Positions 32,679-40,623 of a stretch of 46,536 nucleotides of DNA are shown here, one piece after another. The notes beneath the pieces are model-generated. The model ran no database searches. It had not been told where the DNA came from and saw only the letters and a program-made list of their open reading frames with translations. The number at the start of each line of letters is the position of its first letter. The first letter of the stretch is position 1. The stretch is from Alkalihalobacillus bogoriensis ATCC BAA-922 (lineage in GTDB: Bacteria > Bacillota > Bacilli > Bacillales > Bacillaceae_F): contig NZ_KK211280.1 of assembly GCF_000621445.1 (NCBI RefSeq), positions 113,904-160,439 of the forward strand. The letters are read 5' to 3'. The translations under genes and the position numbers were made by a program.

Positions 32679-33115
32679 TCCTGTTCTCTCCTTTTTTCAA
32701 TCAAAATCATATACACTAGCATAATCGTAATCAAAATAAATGCTGTTAGGGCTAAAAAGGGAATCGTAATAAAGCCTAACCAGTTTATATACTGACCAGT
32801 ACACGGAATAACCCCACAAGAGTCTGTTACTGATAATGCCGGAACTTTTTGTAATAAATAGTGGTACGTTGCAATGATAATCCCTATTGTTGATAAACCA
32901 AGTCCGTAAATGGCTTGCTTGTAATCTTTTTTAACGACAGCTATTCCTAATAGTACGACGAGTGGGTACATCGCAATCCGTTGGTACCAACAAAGTTCAC
33001 ACGGAATATATCCGACTATTTCCGAGAAATAAAGGCTACCTGCAGTTGCAATCACTGATATCGCCCACGCGGAAAATAACAAGTACTCTAATCGTTTTTC
33101 GTCTTGTTTACTCAT
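32675..33115 (-). CDS. bdbC: Disulfide bond formation protein BdbC (DsbB family)
   Basis: A 146-residue DsbB-type four-span quinone-linked oxidase. Cys pairs C39xxC42 (PCELCWYQRIAMYP, with the quinone-binding arginine) and C100xxxxC105 (SCGVIPC) are intact. It re-oxidises the thioredoxin-like partner encoded next. GGAG precedes the ATG at 33115. Upstream lies a 240-base region with a Fur-like box at 33260-33278. Confidence 0.95.
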   Translation of the reverse strand: MSKQDEKRLEYLLFSAWAISVIATAGSLYFSEIVGYIPCELCWYQRIAMYPLVVLLGIAVVKKDYKQAIYGLGLSTIGIIIATYHYLLQKVPALSVTDSCGVIPCTGQYINWLGFITIPFLALTAFILITIMLVYMILIEKRREQD

Positions 33116-33259
33116 TTTATCTTTACTCCTTTTTCAGTCTAGCAACAGCACTTTCAATTATACTACATAATAGGAAGAAACAGTGCAATTATAACGCTCT
33201 AACACAATTTACTAAAATTGAGCTTACCAATTAAATATGTGTTTTTTGTGAATATTATC

Positions 33260-33278
33260 GATAATGATAATCAATAAT
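33260..33278. promoter_or_regulatory. Fur-box-like sequence
   Basis: GATAATGATAATCAATAAT matches 16 of 19 positions of the Fur consensus GATAATGATAATCATTATC. It is about 145 bases upstream of bdbC (minus). No known iron gene borders it. Confidence 0.4.
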
Positions 33279-33315
33279 AAGATAGGAGAAGACATATTTT
33301 CCTGTCAGTCAATAA

Positions 33316-33350
33316 AAAGAGAACAGCCATCCGTCAATAGCTGCTCTCTG
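33316..33350 (-). terminator. Terminator of the DUF1540 gene
   Basis: On the minus strand AGAGAGCAGC pairs with GCTGTTCTCT (one wobble pair) and is followed by TTTTTATTG. The gene stops at 33357. Confidence 0.8.
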
Positions 33351-33356
33351 TCAATC

Positions 33357-33512
33357 TTACGCTTCAGGTTCAAATGTTTTACAGTCTGTTTCTTCTTGCT
33401 TTTCAGCCTGTTTTCCAGTATGACTTACAACGTAAATACGGTCAGCGGCACATTGATTTCCTTGTGCCCAAAACTTACAGTTATTCACTTCACATAATAC
33501 ATCTACTGCCAT
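33357..33512 (-). CDS. DUF1540 protein
   Basis: A 51-residue protein, too short for most callers. It has the DUF1540 pattern CEVNNCKFWAQGNQCAADRIYVV...DCKTFEP with four conserved cysteines (7, 12, 21, 44) that presumably bind a metal. Start ATG 33512 after GGGAGGTGAGACGAC. Function is unknown; family members are common in spore-forming Firmicutes. A strong terminator follows. Confidence 0.88.
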   Translation of the reverse strand: MAVDVLCEVNNCKFWAQGNQCAADRIYVVSHTGKQAEKQEETDCKTFEPEA

Positions 33513-33819
33513 GTCGTCTCACCTCCCTACTATTAGCCTTGACGAAAACAACGAAAATCATTCGTGAAGCTTAAAATTGGTATCGCTTCCTTTCTTTTAT
33601 AATAATTTTTAAAAATTATTGTGAAATATCATAAATTGGAACTTTATATTAATCTACTATTAAGAAAATATTAAGATAATATTTATGTTTCTTTGATTTT
33701 ATTAACTTTCTAAAGATGTAAAAACTTCTCACATAAGTATAGTTTTTCTTCCCTTTCTGTACTATAATCGTTGATGTACGAAATTTTTACACAATTTTAA
33801 CAAAAGGGGTCGAAAAAAC
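33513..33819. other. Intergenic upstream of phnD
   Basis: 307 bases, very AT-rich. Holds an 11-base-periodic run of five TTaa-type hexamers (33649-33698) similar to PhoP boxes, and a candidate -10 TATAAT at 33763-33768. No small gene seen. Confidence 0.5.
33649..33698 (+). promoter_or_regulatory. PhoP-box-like array
   Basis: TTAATC, TTAAGA, TTAAGA, TTTATG, TTGATT, each separated by exactly five bases (33649-33698). Consensus PhoP half-site is TT(A/T/C)ACA with five-base spacers and at least four sites. Matches to the sixth/fifth positions are imperfect and the region is AT-rich. Confidence 0.4.
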
Positions 33820-34788
33820 GTGAAAAAACTTTTATCTTTACTTATTGTACTAGCTCTTGCTTTCTTCATGGCAGCATGTGGTACAGGAGAAGACACACCT
33901 GAAGAAACACCAGGTGCAGAACCAGAAGCAGAAGAAACAGAACAAACAGATGAGGCAGCTGGAGAAGAAGCGACAGAAGCAGACTATCCAGATGAACTAG
34001 TCATGGGATTTGTTCCTTCTCAAGATTCAGCAAACATTGCTGATACAATTGCTCCACTTGCAGATCGTCTTTCAGAAGAATTAGGAATTCCTGTTCGTGG
34101 TGAAGTGATGACAAACTATACTGCAACAGTTGAAGCTATGGGTAACAACCAAGTACATATTGGCTTCCTTCCTCCATTTGGTTATGTATTAGGAACTGAG
34201 CGTTATGACCATATTCAAGCCGTTTTAAAATCTGTTCGTCATGGTAGCTCAACATACAAAGCTCAATATGTTGTTCGTACTGACTCTGACATTCAATCCC
34301 TTGAAGATTTAGAAGGTAAAATTTGGGCATTTGCTGATCCAACTTCTACTAGTGGATATCTTTTCCCAGCTGCACAATTAATGGATGACTATGGTGTAAC
34401 AGATGTAGAAAACTTCTTCTCTAACTTAATTACAGCTGGAGGACATGATAACGCATTAATTCAAGTATTAGAAGGCGACGCTGATGTTGCGACTACATTT
34501 GATGATGCTCGTACTGCAATTGAAGAGGACTACCCTGAAGTAATGGATGAATTACGTATCCTTGACTACACTGACGATATTCCAAACGACACGATTTCGG
34601 TTTCAACAAATCTTCCACAAGATTTAATTGACCGTATCATTGAAGTATTCCTTTCATTCAATGACGATCCGGAAATGATTGAAATTATGGAATCTGTGTA
34701 TAACTGGACTGGAATCGACACAGCAGAAGACAGTGATTATGATGTTGTTCGTAGTGTGTACGAAAAATTCCAAGATCAAATTAATTAA
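33820..34788 (+). CDS. phnD: Phosphonate/phosphite-type binding lipoprotein PhnD
   Basis: A 322-residue exported lipoprotein. Residues 1-20 are the signal with lipobox MAAC (Cys20), followed by a Glu/Asp/Thr-rich linker to about 55, as in alkaliphiles. The PhnD fold (COG3221) begins at LVMGFVPSQDSANIADTIAPLADRL and includes the substrate-pocket NYTATVEAMGNNQVHIGFLPPFGYVL and GGHDNALIQVLEGDADVATTFDD. It should bind phosphonate, phosphite or a phosphate ester. GTG 33820 is used; AAAGGGG is ten bases before. A possible transcript end hairpin lies between it and phnC. Confidence 0.92.
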   Translation: MKKLLSLLIVLALAFFMAACGTGEDTPEETPGAEPEAEETEQTDEAAGEEATEADYPDELVMGFVPSQDSANIADTIAPLADRLSEELGIPVRGEVMTNYTATVEAMGNNQVHIGFLPPFGYVLGTERYDHIQAVLKSVRHGSSTYKAQYVVRTDSDIQSLEDLEGKIWAFADPTSTSGYLFPAAQLMDDYGVTDVENFFSNLITAGGHDNALIQVLEGDADVATTFDDARTAIEEDYPEVMDELRILDYTDDIPNDTISVSTNLPQDLIDRIIEVFLSFNDDPEMIEIMESVYNWTGIDTAEDSDYDVVRSVYEKFQDQIN

Positions 34789-34798
34789 TAATTAATTG

Positions 34799-34830
34799 AA
34801 GGGAGAATTCTATTCTCCCTCCTCTTTTGT
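34799..34830 (+). terminator. Hairpin between phnD and phnC
   Basis: GGGAGAA (34801-34807) pairs with TTCTCCC (34813-34819) with a five-base loop, then CCTCTTTTGTTTT. It is a weak terminator or 3' stabilising stem and would give more phnD than phnC transcript, usual for binding-protein operons. Confidence 0.6.
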
Positions 34831-34903
34831 TTTCTTATACAATATGCTAAGAAAATAAAAGAGGGGGATAACCTTCTACAAGATATAGAAATGAGGGAAT
34901 GAG

Positions 34904-35680
34904 ATGATTGAATTTAAAGATGTATCACTTGTTTATCCAAATGGTACACAAGGTTTAAAAAATGTAAACCTTAAAATAAATCAAGGGGAATTTGTCGTCA
35001 TCGTAGGATTATCTGGTGCGGGGAAATCTACACTAATTCGGAGTATGAACCGTCTTGTAACACCAACCTCTGGAGAATTACGAATTGAAGATGATGATAT
35101 TCTAAAGTACAATCAGCGTAAGTTACGTAAATTACGCACTGAAGTTGGAATGATTTTCCAAAACTATAATTTAGTCAAACGTTCTACAGTCATGAAAAAT
35201 GTTATCTCTGGTCGCCTAGGTCATACAGGAACAATTAAAAGCTTATTAAATATTTTCCCGAAAAAAGATTTAGCTTTGGCTTATCGTAGCCTTGAGCGTG
35301 TAAATATTGCTGAAAAAGTGTATATGCGTGCCGATCAATTAAGTGGTGGCCAACAACAGCGTGTTGCCATTGCTCGTGTTTTAACACAACAACCTAAAGT
35401 CATTTTAGCTGACGAGCCAGTTGCGAGTCTTGATCCACCAACATCACATCAAGTGATGACCTACTTACGAAAAGTAAACAAAGAAGATAATATTACAACG
35501 ATTGTTAATCTACACTTTATTGACATGGCAATGGAATATGCGGATCGAATTATCGGAATGCGTGCAGGTGAAGTCGTGTTTGATGGTCCAGCAAGCGAAG
35601 TATCTGAGAAAACGTTTGAAGAAATATATGGTCGAAAAATTCGAGAGGATGACCTTGTAGGAGGTCAAGACGATGAGTAA
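34904..35680 (+). CDS. phnC: Phosphonate ABC transporter ATP-binding protein PhnC
   Basis: A 258-residue ABC ATPase of the PhnC group. Walker [17 protein letters not shown] loop [12 protein letters not shown], signature [14 protein letters not shown], Walker [15 protein letters not shown], switch NLHFIDMA (H). It powers the PhnE permeases. Follows AGGGAATGAG. The stop (GATGAGTAA) overlaps the first phnE start by eight bases. Confidence 0.94.
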   Translation: MIEFKDVSLVYPNGTQGLKNVNLKINQGEFVVIVGLSGAGKSTLIRSMNRLVTPTSGELRIEDDDILKYNQRKLRKLRTEVGMIFQNYNLVKRSTVMKNVISGRLGHTGTIKSLLNIFPKKDLALAYRSLERVNIAEKVYMRADQLSGGQQQRVAIARVLTQQPKVILADEPVASLDPPTSHQVMTYLRKVNKEDNITTIVNLHFIDMAMEYADRIIGMRAGEVVFDGPASEVSEKTFEEIYGRKIREDDLVGGQDDE

Positions 35681-36464
35681 ACCAGAATTAGCTGGTGTTG
35701 TTTCAACAAAAGCCAAATTAAGAATGACCATTATCTTTTTTGCTATTGTTGGTGTTTATGCTTATACATCTTGGGCAACGAAGTCAACACCAATGGACAT
35801 TATTCACGGTTGGGGCGGATTTCAACGCATCATGACGGATCTTTTCCCACCAAACTGGAGTTATGCCCCACAAGTATGGGAAAAGCTTGTAGAAACGATA
35901 CACATGGCGATTATTGCAACAACATTTGCTGCTATTGTTAGTATACCTATCTTTTTACTTTCGGCTGCAAATCTGTTTCCACAGGCTTGGATTCATCAGC
36001 CCGTTCGTTTTATTATGAACGTATTACGAACGATTCCTGATATTTTACTTGCGATTATTTTTGTTGGAATTTTCGGTGTTGGTGTTTTTCCTGGGATTAT
36101 GGCGTTATTCATTTTCTCATTAGGTCTCCTGGCTAAACTGATGTATGAAACAATTGAGGCTATTGATATGAATCCATTAGATGCTATTCGCGCTTCAGGT
36201 GGAAATACGATACAAGTCATTTGGTATGCTGTATTACCACAAGTATTACCACAGTTCGTTTCCTTTAGCTTGTATGTTTTTGAAGTAAATGTCCGTGCCT
36301 CAACGGTATTAGGCTTTGTCGGGGCTGGTGGTATCGGTTTATTACTTCAACAACAAATAAGTTTCTTCAACTATCCACGGGTCATGACCATTATTATTAT
36401 TATATTTGCAGCCGTTGTTGTCATTGACTACATTAGTAATAAGATAAGGGAGAGAATTGTCTAA
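35673..36464 (+). CDS. phnE: Phosphonate ABC transporter permease PhnE (first)
   Basis: A 263-residue membrane protein with about six spans; the cytoplasmic EAA loop reads YETIEAIDMNPLDAIRASGGNTIQVIWYAVLPQVLPQFVS. Start ATG 35673 follows TAGGAGGTC and overlaps phnC. The next permease begins one base before its stop (TAATG). Two distinct permeases instead of one homodimeric one is common in Bacillus phn/ptx operons. Confidence 0.92.
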   Translation: MSKPELAGVVSTKAKLRMTIIFFAIVGVYAYTSWATKSTPMDIIHGWGGFQRIMTDLFPPNWSYAPQVWEKLVETIHMAIIATTFAAIVSIPIFLLSAANLFPQAWIHQPVRFIMNVLRTIPDILLAIIFVGIFGVGVFPGIMALFIFSLGLLAKLMYETIEAIDMNPLDAIRASGGNTIQVIWYAVLPQVLPQFVSFSLYVFEVNVRASTVLGFVGAGGIGLLLQQQISFFNYPRVMTIIIIIFAAVVVIDYISNKIRERIV

Positions 36465-37264
36465 TGGAACTTACATTGCCTCCAAAGAAAAAACGTTCGG
36501 CTTGGAAAATAACCCGTAACATAGTAATTACCGTCGCGATTGTTGCGCTTTATATTTGGACTTTCGTCTCGATTGATGTGAACTGGGGTCGTGTATTCAG
36601 TGAAAGGACCCTTACAAATATGGGACGAGTCATTCCGCAATTGTTTTCTCCAGACTGGAGTGCGTTCGGTAAAGTGATGGGGTTAATGTGGCAAACGCTA
36701 CAAATGGCCTATACAGGGACTCTTCTTGCTGCCATACTAGCGATTCCGTTTGGATTTTTCGCAGCAAGTAATATGGTGAAAAGTCGCTTACTTAATAATT
36801 TTTCAAAAGGAGTCCTAAATGGGATTCGAGCTTTCCCAGAGCTCGTTCTTGCTCTTATGTTCGTTGCTGCTGTTGGACCAAGACCTTTTGCAGGGGTTCT
36901 TGCTATCGCAATCGGCTCTATCGGGATGTTAGGAAAGCTGTATTCTGAAGTAATTGAATCGATTGATATGCATGTTGTGGAAGCACTTCAAGCAAATGGT
37001 GCAAATAAAATTCAAGTATTGTTTTATGGGGTTATCCCACAAATTATTCCTGAGTTTTTATCTTATGCGATTTATCGATTTGAAATCGATGTTCGTGCAT
37101 CAACAATCTTAGGGATTATCGGTGCAGGTGGTATCGGTACACTCATTACCATTTCCATTGCTAACCGTAAGTGGGATGAAGTTGGTATGATTTTACTTGT
37201 CATTATCGTTGTTGTTACGATTATTGATATGACAAGTTCATTCATTCGCAAGCGTATCGTATAA
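36464..37264 (+). CDS. phnE: Phosphonate ABC transporter permease PhnE (second)
   Basis: A 266-residue second permease with the same fold; EAA loop YSEVIESIDMHVVEALQANGANKIQVLFYGVIPQIIPEFLS. Unlike the first it has a polar N-terminus (PPKKKRSAWK). It ends the operon: no C-P lyase genes, phosphite dehydrogenase or other catabolic gene follows, so the transported compound is undefined. The dispersed element copy 4 begins at its stop codon. Confidence 0.92.
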   Translation: MELTLPPKKKRSAWKITRNIVITVAIVALYIWTFVSIDVNWGRVFSERTLTNMGRVIPQLFSPDWSAFGKVMGLMWQTLQMAYTGTLLAAILAIPFGFFAASNMVKSRLLNNFSKGVLNGIRAFPELVLALMFVAAVGPRPFAGVLAIAIGSIGMLGKLYSEVIESIDMHVVEALQANGANKIQVLFYGVIPQIIPEFLSYAIYRFEIDVRASTILGIIGAGGIGTLITISIANRKWDEVGMILLVIIVVVTIIDMTSSFIRKRIV

Positions 37265-37365
37265 TAAGAAAAACGCGGGGGCGTCTTTTCTTTCAAGCGA
37301 AGTGCGAAGCCTTCGCTCTCCAAGAGTAAGCTTTCAAGATTTCGCTGCTAGACCAAAATTTTTAT
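37265..37365 (+). repeat. Dispersed element, copy 4
   Basis: Begins TAAGAAAAACGCGG immediately after the phnE stop TAA, contains CAAGCGAAGTGCGAAGCCTTCGC and GCTTTCAAGATTTCGCTGCTAGACC, ends AAAATTTTTAT. Followed by a strong terminator at 37382-37415, so it is the 3' UTR of the phn transcript. Confidence 0.75.
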
Positions 37366-37381
37366 ACTTTCTATCTTTTAG

Positions 37382-37415
37382 AAAAGCTGAGTGGTATTTG
37401 TCCACTCAGCTTTTT
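37382..37415 (+). terminator. Terminator of the phn operon
   Basis: AAAAGCTGAGTGG (37382-37394) pairs exactly with CCACTCAGCTTTT (37402-37414), seven-base loop, T-run after. The minus-strand small ORF ends at 37419, so it may serve both. Confidence 0.9.
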
Positions 37416-37418
37416 ATA

Positions 37419-37565
37419 TTACACATGTCTCACATCACGAAAACGATCTTTTACTGTCTTTAATTGCTTTTGTCGTTTTTCGTATTGATTTGCTTTTTCA
37501 ATATCACATGCGTTCCATTTATGTTTCGAAACTGTAACAGTAAAAATGAAAAATTGAAATCTCAT
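37419..37565 (-). CDS. YrzI-like small protein
   Basis: A 48-residue protein after the strong site AAGGAGGCAATCGG. MRFQFFIFTVTVSKHKWNACDIEKANQYEKRQ begins with a short beta-prone hydrophobic stretch and ends in a basic helical tail, a layout resembling YrzI family small Bacillus proteins (FFFTITIxKR). Only one cysteine. It follows two smaller ORFs with equally strong sites on the same strand. The identity as YrzI is a tentative resemblance. Confidence 0.55.
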   Translation of the reverse strand: MRFQFFIFTVTVSKHKWNACDIEKANQYEKRQKQLKTVKDRFRDVRHV

Positions 37566-37601
37566 AACCGATTGCCTCCTTTTTGCTTTTCATTACGCTG
37601 A

Positions 37602-37658
37602 TTAGGTGAGGCCCTTCACCTTTTTGTACCATACGAATACTGCACTTCTTATCATCAT
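37602..37658 (-). CDS. Tiny ORF (18 residues), strong ribosome binding site
   Basis: MMIRSAVFVWYKKVKGLT, starting at either of two adjacent ATGs after AAGGAGGAGAAGG. A short hydrophobic-basic peptide. It ends 37 bases before the YrzI-like gene start and may couple to it, or be a leader peptide. Translation is only supported by the ribosome binding site. Confidence 0.35.
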   Translation of the reverse strand: MMIRSAVFVWYKKVKGLT

Positions 37659-37691
37659 TTCCTTCTCCTCCTTTTTTGTTTTTTCTATATA

Positions 37692-37722
37692 AAAAACCAC
37701 AGGTCGACAGACCTGTGGTTTT
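37692..37722 (-). terminator. Terminator between the tiny ORFs
   Basis: AAAACCACAGGTC / GACCTGTGGTTTT stem with a four-base loop; on the minus strand it continues TTTATATAG. It lies after the 23-residue ORF and before the 18-residue ORF. Confidence 0.75.
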
Positions 37723-37764
37723 ACATAGCAAAGCTATTGTAATTTTTGAATTAATAAAATTCTT

Positions 37765-37836
37765 TCAAAACCATAGGATTCGAACACATGACTTGATTAT
37801 TCAATTGATGTTTAAAAATAGTTAAAGCTTTCATCA
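37765..37836 (-). CDS. Tiny ORF (23 residues), strong ribosome binding site
   Basis: MMKALTIFKHQLIIKSCVRILWF after AAAAGGAGGCG, with a promoter upstream at 37857-37885. Basic and hydrophobic. It is followed by the terminator at 37692-37722. I know no relative. Confidence 0.35.
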
Positions 37837-37856
37837 TTGTATTCGCCTCCTTTTAA

Positions 37857-37885
37857 AATAATTATACTTACAGAGGTAATTTTAA
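37857..37885 (-). promoter_or_regulatory. Promoter for the tiny-ORF locus
   Basis: On the minus strand TTGGTT, 17-base spacer, TATAAT, a few tens of bases upstream of the first ribosome binding site. The -35 is a partial match only. Coordinates are accurate to a few bases. Confidence 0.5.
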
Positions 37886-37960
37886 CCAATATTTATTTAA
37901 AAGTAAACCATTTTTTTCTTTTTTTTAGAAATACACTTGGTTTGCCTACTTAATTAATAT

Positions 37961-37995
37961 AAAAAACACCGTTAAAGATATCTTTAACGGTGTTT
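37961..37995. terminator. Terminator after the DUF624 gene
   Basis: AAACACCGTTAAAGATA and its inverse form a perfect 16- to 17-base dyad with no loop spacer (37964-37995); T-run on the minus strand. Confidence 0.85.
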
Positions 37996-38605
37996 ACGAA
38001 CCTACTTCATGATCTTGTCTGTATTGTTGAATCGTATCAAAATTAATTCTCATGAGAAAATAAATGAGTATACTTACCCCTAATGCCGGTAATAAAACTA
38101 AAAATTGATGCAAGACTAACAAATAACAAAAAATCCATAATAATTGCATCGCCATTTTTATTGGATGAAGAAAAGCAAGAGCACAAGCTGCTTTAATATA
38201 CCCAAGCGTTTTTAGTTCTAAATGGGCCAAGACAGGGAAAACATTAATAAATGTCACGCCAACGACAAATGCCATTGCACAATAAAGAAAAAACAAAATA
38301 TTGCTGAGTGGTTCTGGATTTAAGTCAACATAGTAAAAATTTAAATAAAGGATGGTAAACAGAAAAAGAAAAATGAGTCCCACCTTATTTGAACGGAAAA
38401 ACTCTTCCTTATAGTATTGAATAAACGATGATACAATCGGAACGTCACGTTCACCAATAAACCATCTTCTAACAATAGAATATACAGCAACAGTCGCTGG
38501 CATAAAACCAAAGATTCCTAACCCAACAAGAAAAAACACGAGCCATAATATATTTAGAAGGACAAATTTATAAATCCATTCGGAGAAAACAAAGGCTTGC
38601 TTCAT
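37994..38605 (-). CDS. DUF624 (YesL-like) membrane protein
   Basis: A 203-residue polytopic protein of the DUF624/YesL family, usually found with sugar ABC transporter genes. Visible membrane segments: ILWLVFFLVGLGIFGFMPATVAVYSIVRRW, LIFLFLFTILYLNFYYVD, NILFFLYCAMAFVVGVTFINVFPVLAHL and two later ones. The role is unknown; association with pectin/oligosaccharide loci suggests transport support. Separated from lacI by a terminator but on the same strand. A possible second operator half-site lies at 38642-38656. Confidence 0.8.
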   Translation of the reverse strand: MKQAFVFSEWIYKFVLLNILWLVFFLVGLGIFGFMPATVAVYSIVRRWFIGERDVPIVSSFIQYYKEEFFRSNKVGLIFLFLFTILYLNFYYVDLNPEPLSNILFFLYCAMAFVVGVTFINVFPVLAHLELKTLGYIKAACALAFLHPIKMAMQLLWIFCYLLVLHQFLVLLPALGVSILIYFLMRINFDTIQQYRQDHEVGS

Positions 38606-38689
38606 TTATAACACCTAGCTTTGCTTTAGTTTACATTATTAGTTTAACCGTTTCAGAATCTATTTCATACCGAATAGCTTCAAAAAAAT

Positions 38690-38716
38690 AGTAATCTGTA
38701 AATACCACAGATTACT
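38690..38716 (-). terminator. Terminator of the beta-glucoside operon
   Basis: AGTAATCTGT (38690-38699) pairs with ACAGATTACT (38707-38716), seven-base loop; the minus strand then reads ATTTTTTT. It overlaps the stop of the LacI gene at 38712. Confidence 0.8.
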
Positions 38717-39755
38717 CAATCATTTTTGTCATGATAGCATTATTCACTTTCCCACATGTGCCACGAATGATTAAATCTGGTTCTACCATAACAGAGGTGG
38801 AGTGAATTTTTTCATTGATAAAATCAACTAACATGTGAGCCGCTAATTTCCCAATTTTTTCTTTATCTTGTCTGATTGTTGTTAAAGGAGGTTCTACATA
38901 CCCAGCCGCTTCAATATCATCACAGCCGATAACAACAATATCATCAGGCACACGTAAACCTTGTTCTTTTATCGCTTGAATCGCTCCTAATGCCATTAAA
39001 TCAGATGCCGCAAAGACGGCTTCGGGAATGGGTTTCCTAGAAAGCAGTTGTTTCATAGCTTCATAACCGCTCTTTTTAAAATAGTCTCCAAAAATAATCC
39101 AGTCCTCATTCAATTGTAAGCCATATTGTCCTACAACTTTCTTAAATGATTCGTAGCGGATTGTACCAACCTCTGAATCGACTTTACCGCCAATATAGGC
39201 GATATCACGATATCCTTGTAAATAAAAATGCTCAACTACTTTTGCTGAGATTTGAGAATTATCGGTCATAATATAACCGGACCGATTTCCTGTCAGTTTA
39301 ATATCTACTCCTATACACGGAATCTCACTTTTATCCAAATCATAAATTGATTCTTGAATTTCTTCTCCGCCAATGATAATACAACCTTCAACTTGATAAT
39401 GTCGACATCTTGCTAAATAATCTTCACTTTCATAGTTAAATTTTTCATTTGAAAAGAACATTAAATCATACCCAAAAAAACCAATTGACTTTTTGAAAGA
39501 GTTCATAACATCAACAAAGAAAGGGTGATTAAAATCAGCGTTTACTTTCCCTGCATAAACCACTCCGATTAAATTCGAATGATTACTGGCTAACGTCTTC
39601 GCAGAGTACGAAGGACGGTAGCCATGTTGATCCATGATGTCTAACACTCGTCTCTTTGTTGCTTCTCCAACATCATCATAATTATTAATAATTTTAGAAA
39701 CTGTCGCTTGAGAAACACCTGCTATTTTCGCAATTTGTTTAATCGTCACCTTCAT
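38712..39755 (-). CDS. LacI family transcriptional regulator
   Basis: A 347-residue LacI/GalR repressor. The N-terminal DNA-binding part TIKQIAKIAGVSQATVSKIINNYDDVGEATKRRVLDIMDQHGYRPSYSAK is diagnostic; the periplasmic-binding-like domain follows (LIGVVYAGKVNADFNHPFFVDVMNSF). The palindrome AAACCGGTTT at the operon promoter fits a LacI-type operator, so this protein is the likely local repressor, released by a beta-glucoside or its phosphate. It lies 22 bases after the second permease. Start after AAAAGGAGAAGG. Confidence 0.94.
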   Translation of the reverse strand: MKVTIKQIAKIAGVSQATVSKIINNYDDVGEATKRRVLDIMDQHGYRPSYSAKTLASNHSNLIGVVYAGKVNADFNHPFFVDVMNSFKKSIGFFGYDLMFFSNEKFNYESEDYLARCRHYQVEGCIIIGGEEIQESIYDLDKSEIPCIGVDIKLTGNRSGYIMTDNSQISAKVVEHFYLQGYRDIAYIGGKVDSEVGTIRYESFKKVVGQYGLQLNEDWIIFGDYFKKSGYEAMKQLLSRKPIPEAVFAASDLMALGAIQAIKEQGLRVPDDIVVIGCDDIEAAGYVEPPLTTIRQDKEKIGKLAAHMLVDFINEKIHSTSVMVEPDLIIRGTCGKVNNAIMTKMIE

Positions 39756-39777
39756 AGGCCCTTCTCCTTTTAAATCG

Positions 39778-40623
39778 TTACGATTTAACAGACCCCGCAG
39801 TTAAGCTATCAATGAAGAGTCGGTTGAAACATAAGAAAACAAGAATTAATGGGACTGTTGCCCAAAATGTACCTGACATAATCATACCGTTATCTCTAAG
39901 TCTGTTATCGTTTAATGAACGTAGTGCAACCTGTAATGTATGAGATGCTTGGTCTTGAAGAACAACAAGTGGCCACAAGAAGTCATTCCATACATTCATA
40001 AATACAATTATACCTAAAGTTGCAAACGCTGGTAATATCATTGGAACAACTATATTCCAATAAATTCTAAAGTTAGAACATCCATCAATTCTCGATGCTT
40101 CAATTAACTCAAACGGGACCCCTTCTTTAATATATTGCCTCATCCAGAATATCCCAAATGCATTAATTAAGCCTGGGACGATAAGTGCTCGTAAATCACT
40201 TAACCACCCTAATTGAGTAATGATATAATATTGTGGAATTAATCCAAGTTGCGGAGGAATCATCATTGTCACTAAAATAAAGACAAAAAATATATTTTTC
40301 CCTTTAAAGTCTAGTTTAGCAAAAGAATACCCTGCTAGGGAACATAAAAATAAAGTACCAAAAGTGACAGTTGTTGCCACAAAAAACGAGTTCCCCATTG
40401 CTTGGAAAAAGTTAATATTATCTAATACCTTTTGAAAATTTAAGACTAAATCGCTACCAGGTGTAAATGGTGGTGGAACGCGATTGATTTCACTGTTTTG
40501 CCTTGTTGCCATCACTAACATCCAATAAAAAGGGAATAACGACAACAATGAACCTGAAACGAGCATAAAATAAACGATGAATTTTTGAATCGAAAATCCT
40601 TTTGTCCCTACTTCTGCTGCCAT
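39778..40623 (-). CDS. Sugar ABC transporter permease, MalG-like
   Basis: A 281-residue inner membrane subunit with about six spans and an EAA loop EASRIDGCSNFRIYWNIVVPMILPAFATLGII. Its start ATG overlaps the stop of the MalF-like gene by one base (TAATG). No ATPase is in the operon; a shared MsmX-type ATPase encoded elsewhere is presumed. Confidence 0.93.
   Translation of the reverse strand: MAAEVGTKGFSIQKFIVYFMLVSGSLLSLFPFYWMLVMATRQNSEINRVPPPFTPGSDLVLNFQKVLDNINFFQAMGNSFFVATTVTFGTLFLCSLAGYSFAKLDFKGKNIFFVFILVTMMIPPQLGLIPQYYIITQLGWLSDLRALIVPGLINAFGIFWMRQYIKEGVPFELIEASRIDGCSNFRIYWNIVVPMILPAFATLGIIVFMNVWNDFLWPLVVLQDQASHTLQVALRSLNDNRLRDNGMIMSGTFWATVPLILVFLCFNRLFIDSLTAGSVKS

Noticed and set aside
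37765-37800. tRNA T-arm-like sequence TTCGAATCC near a tiny ORF
   Set aside because: The flanking bases do not form a five-pair stem and no acceptor, D or anticodon arm is present.
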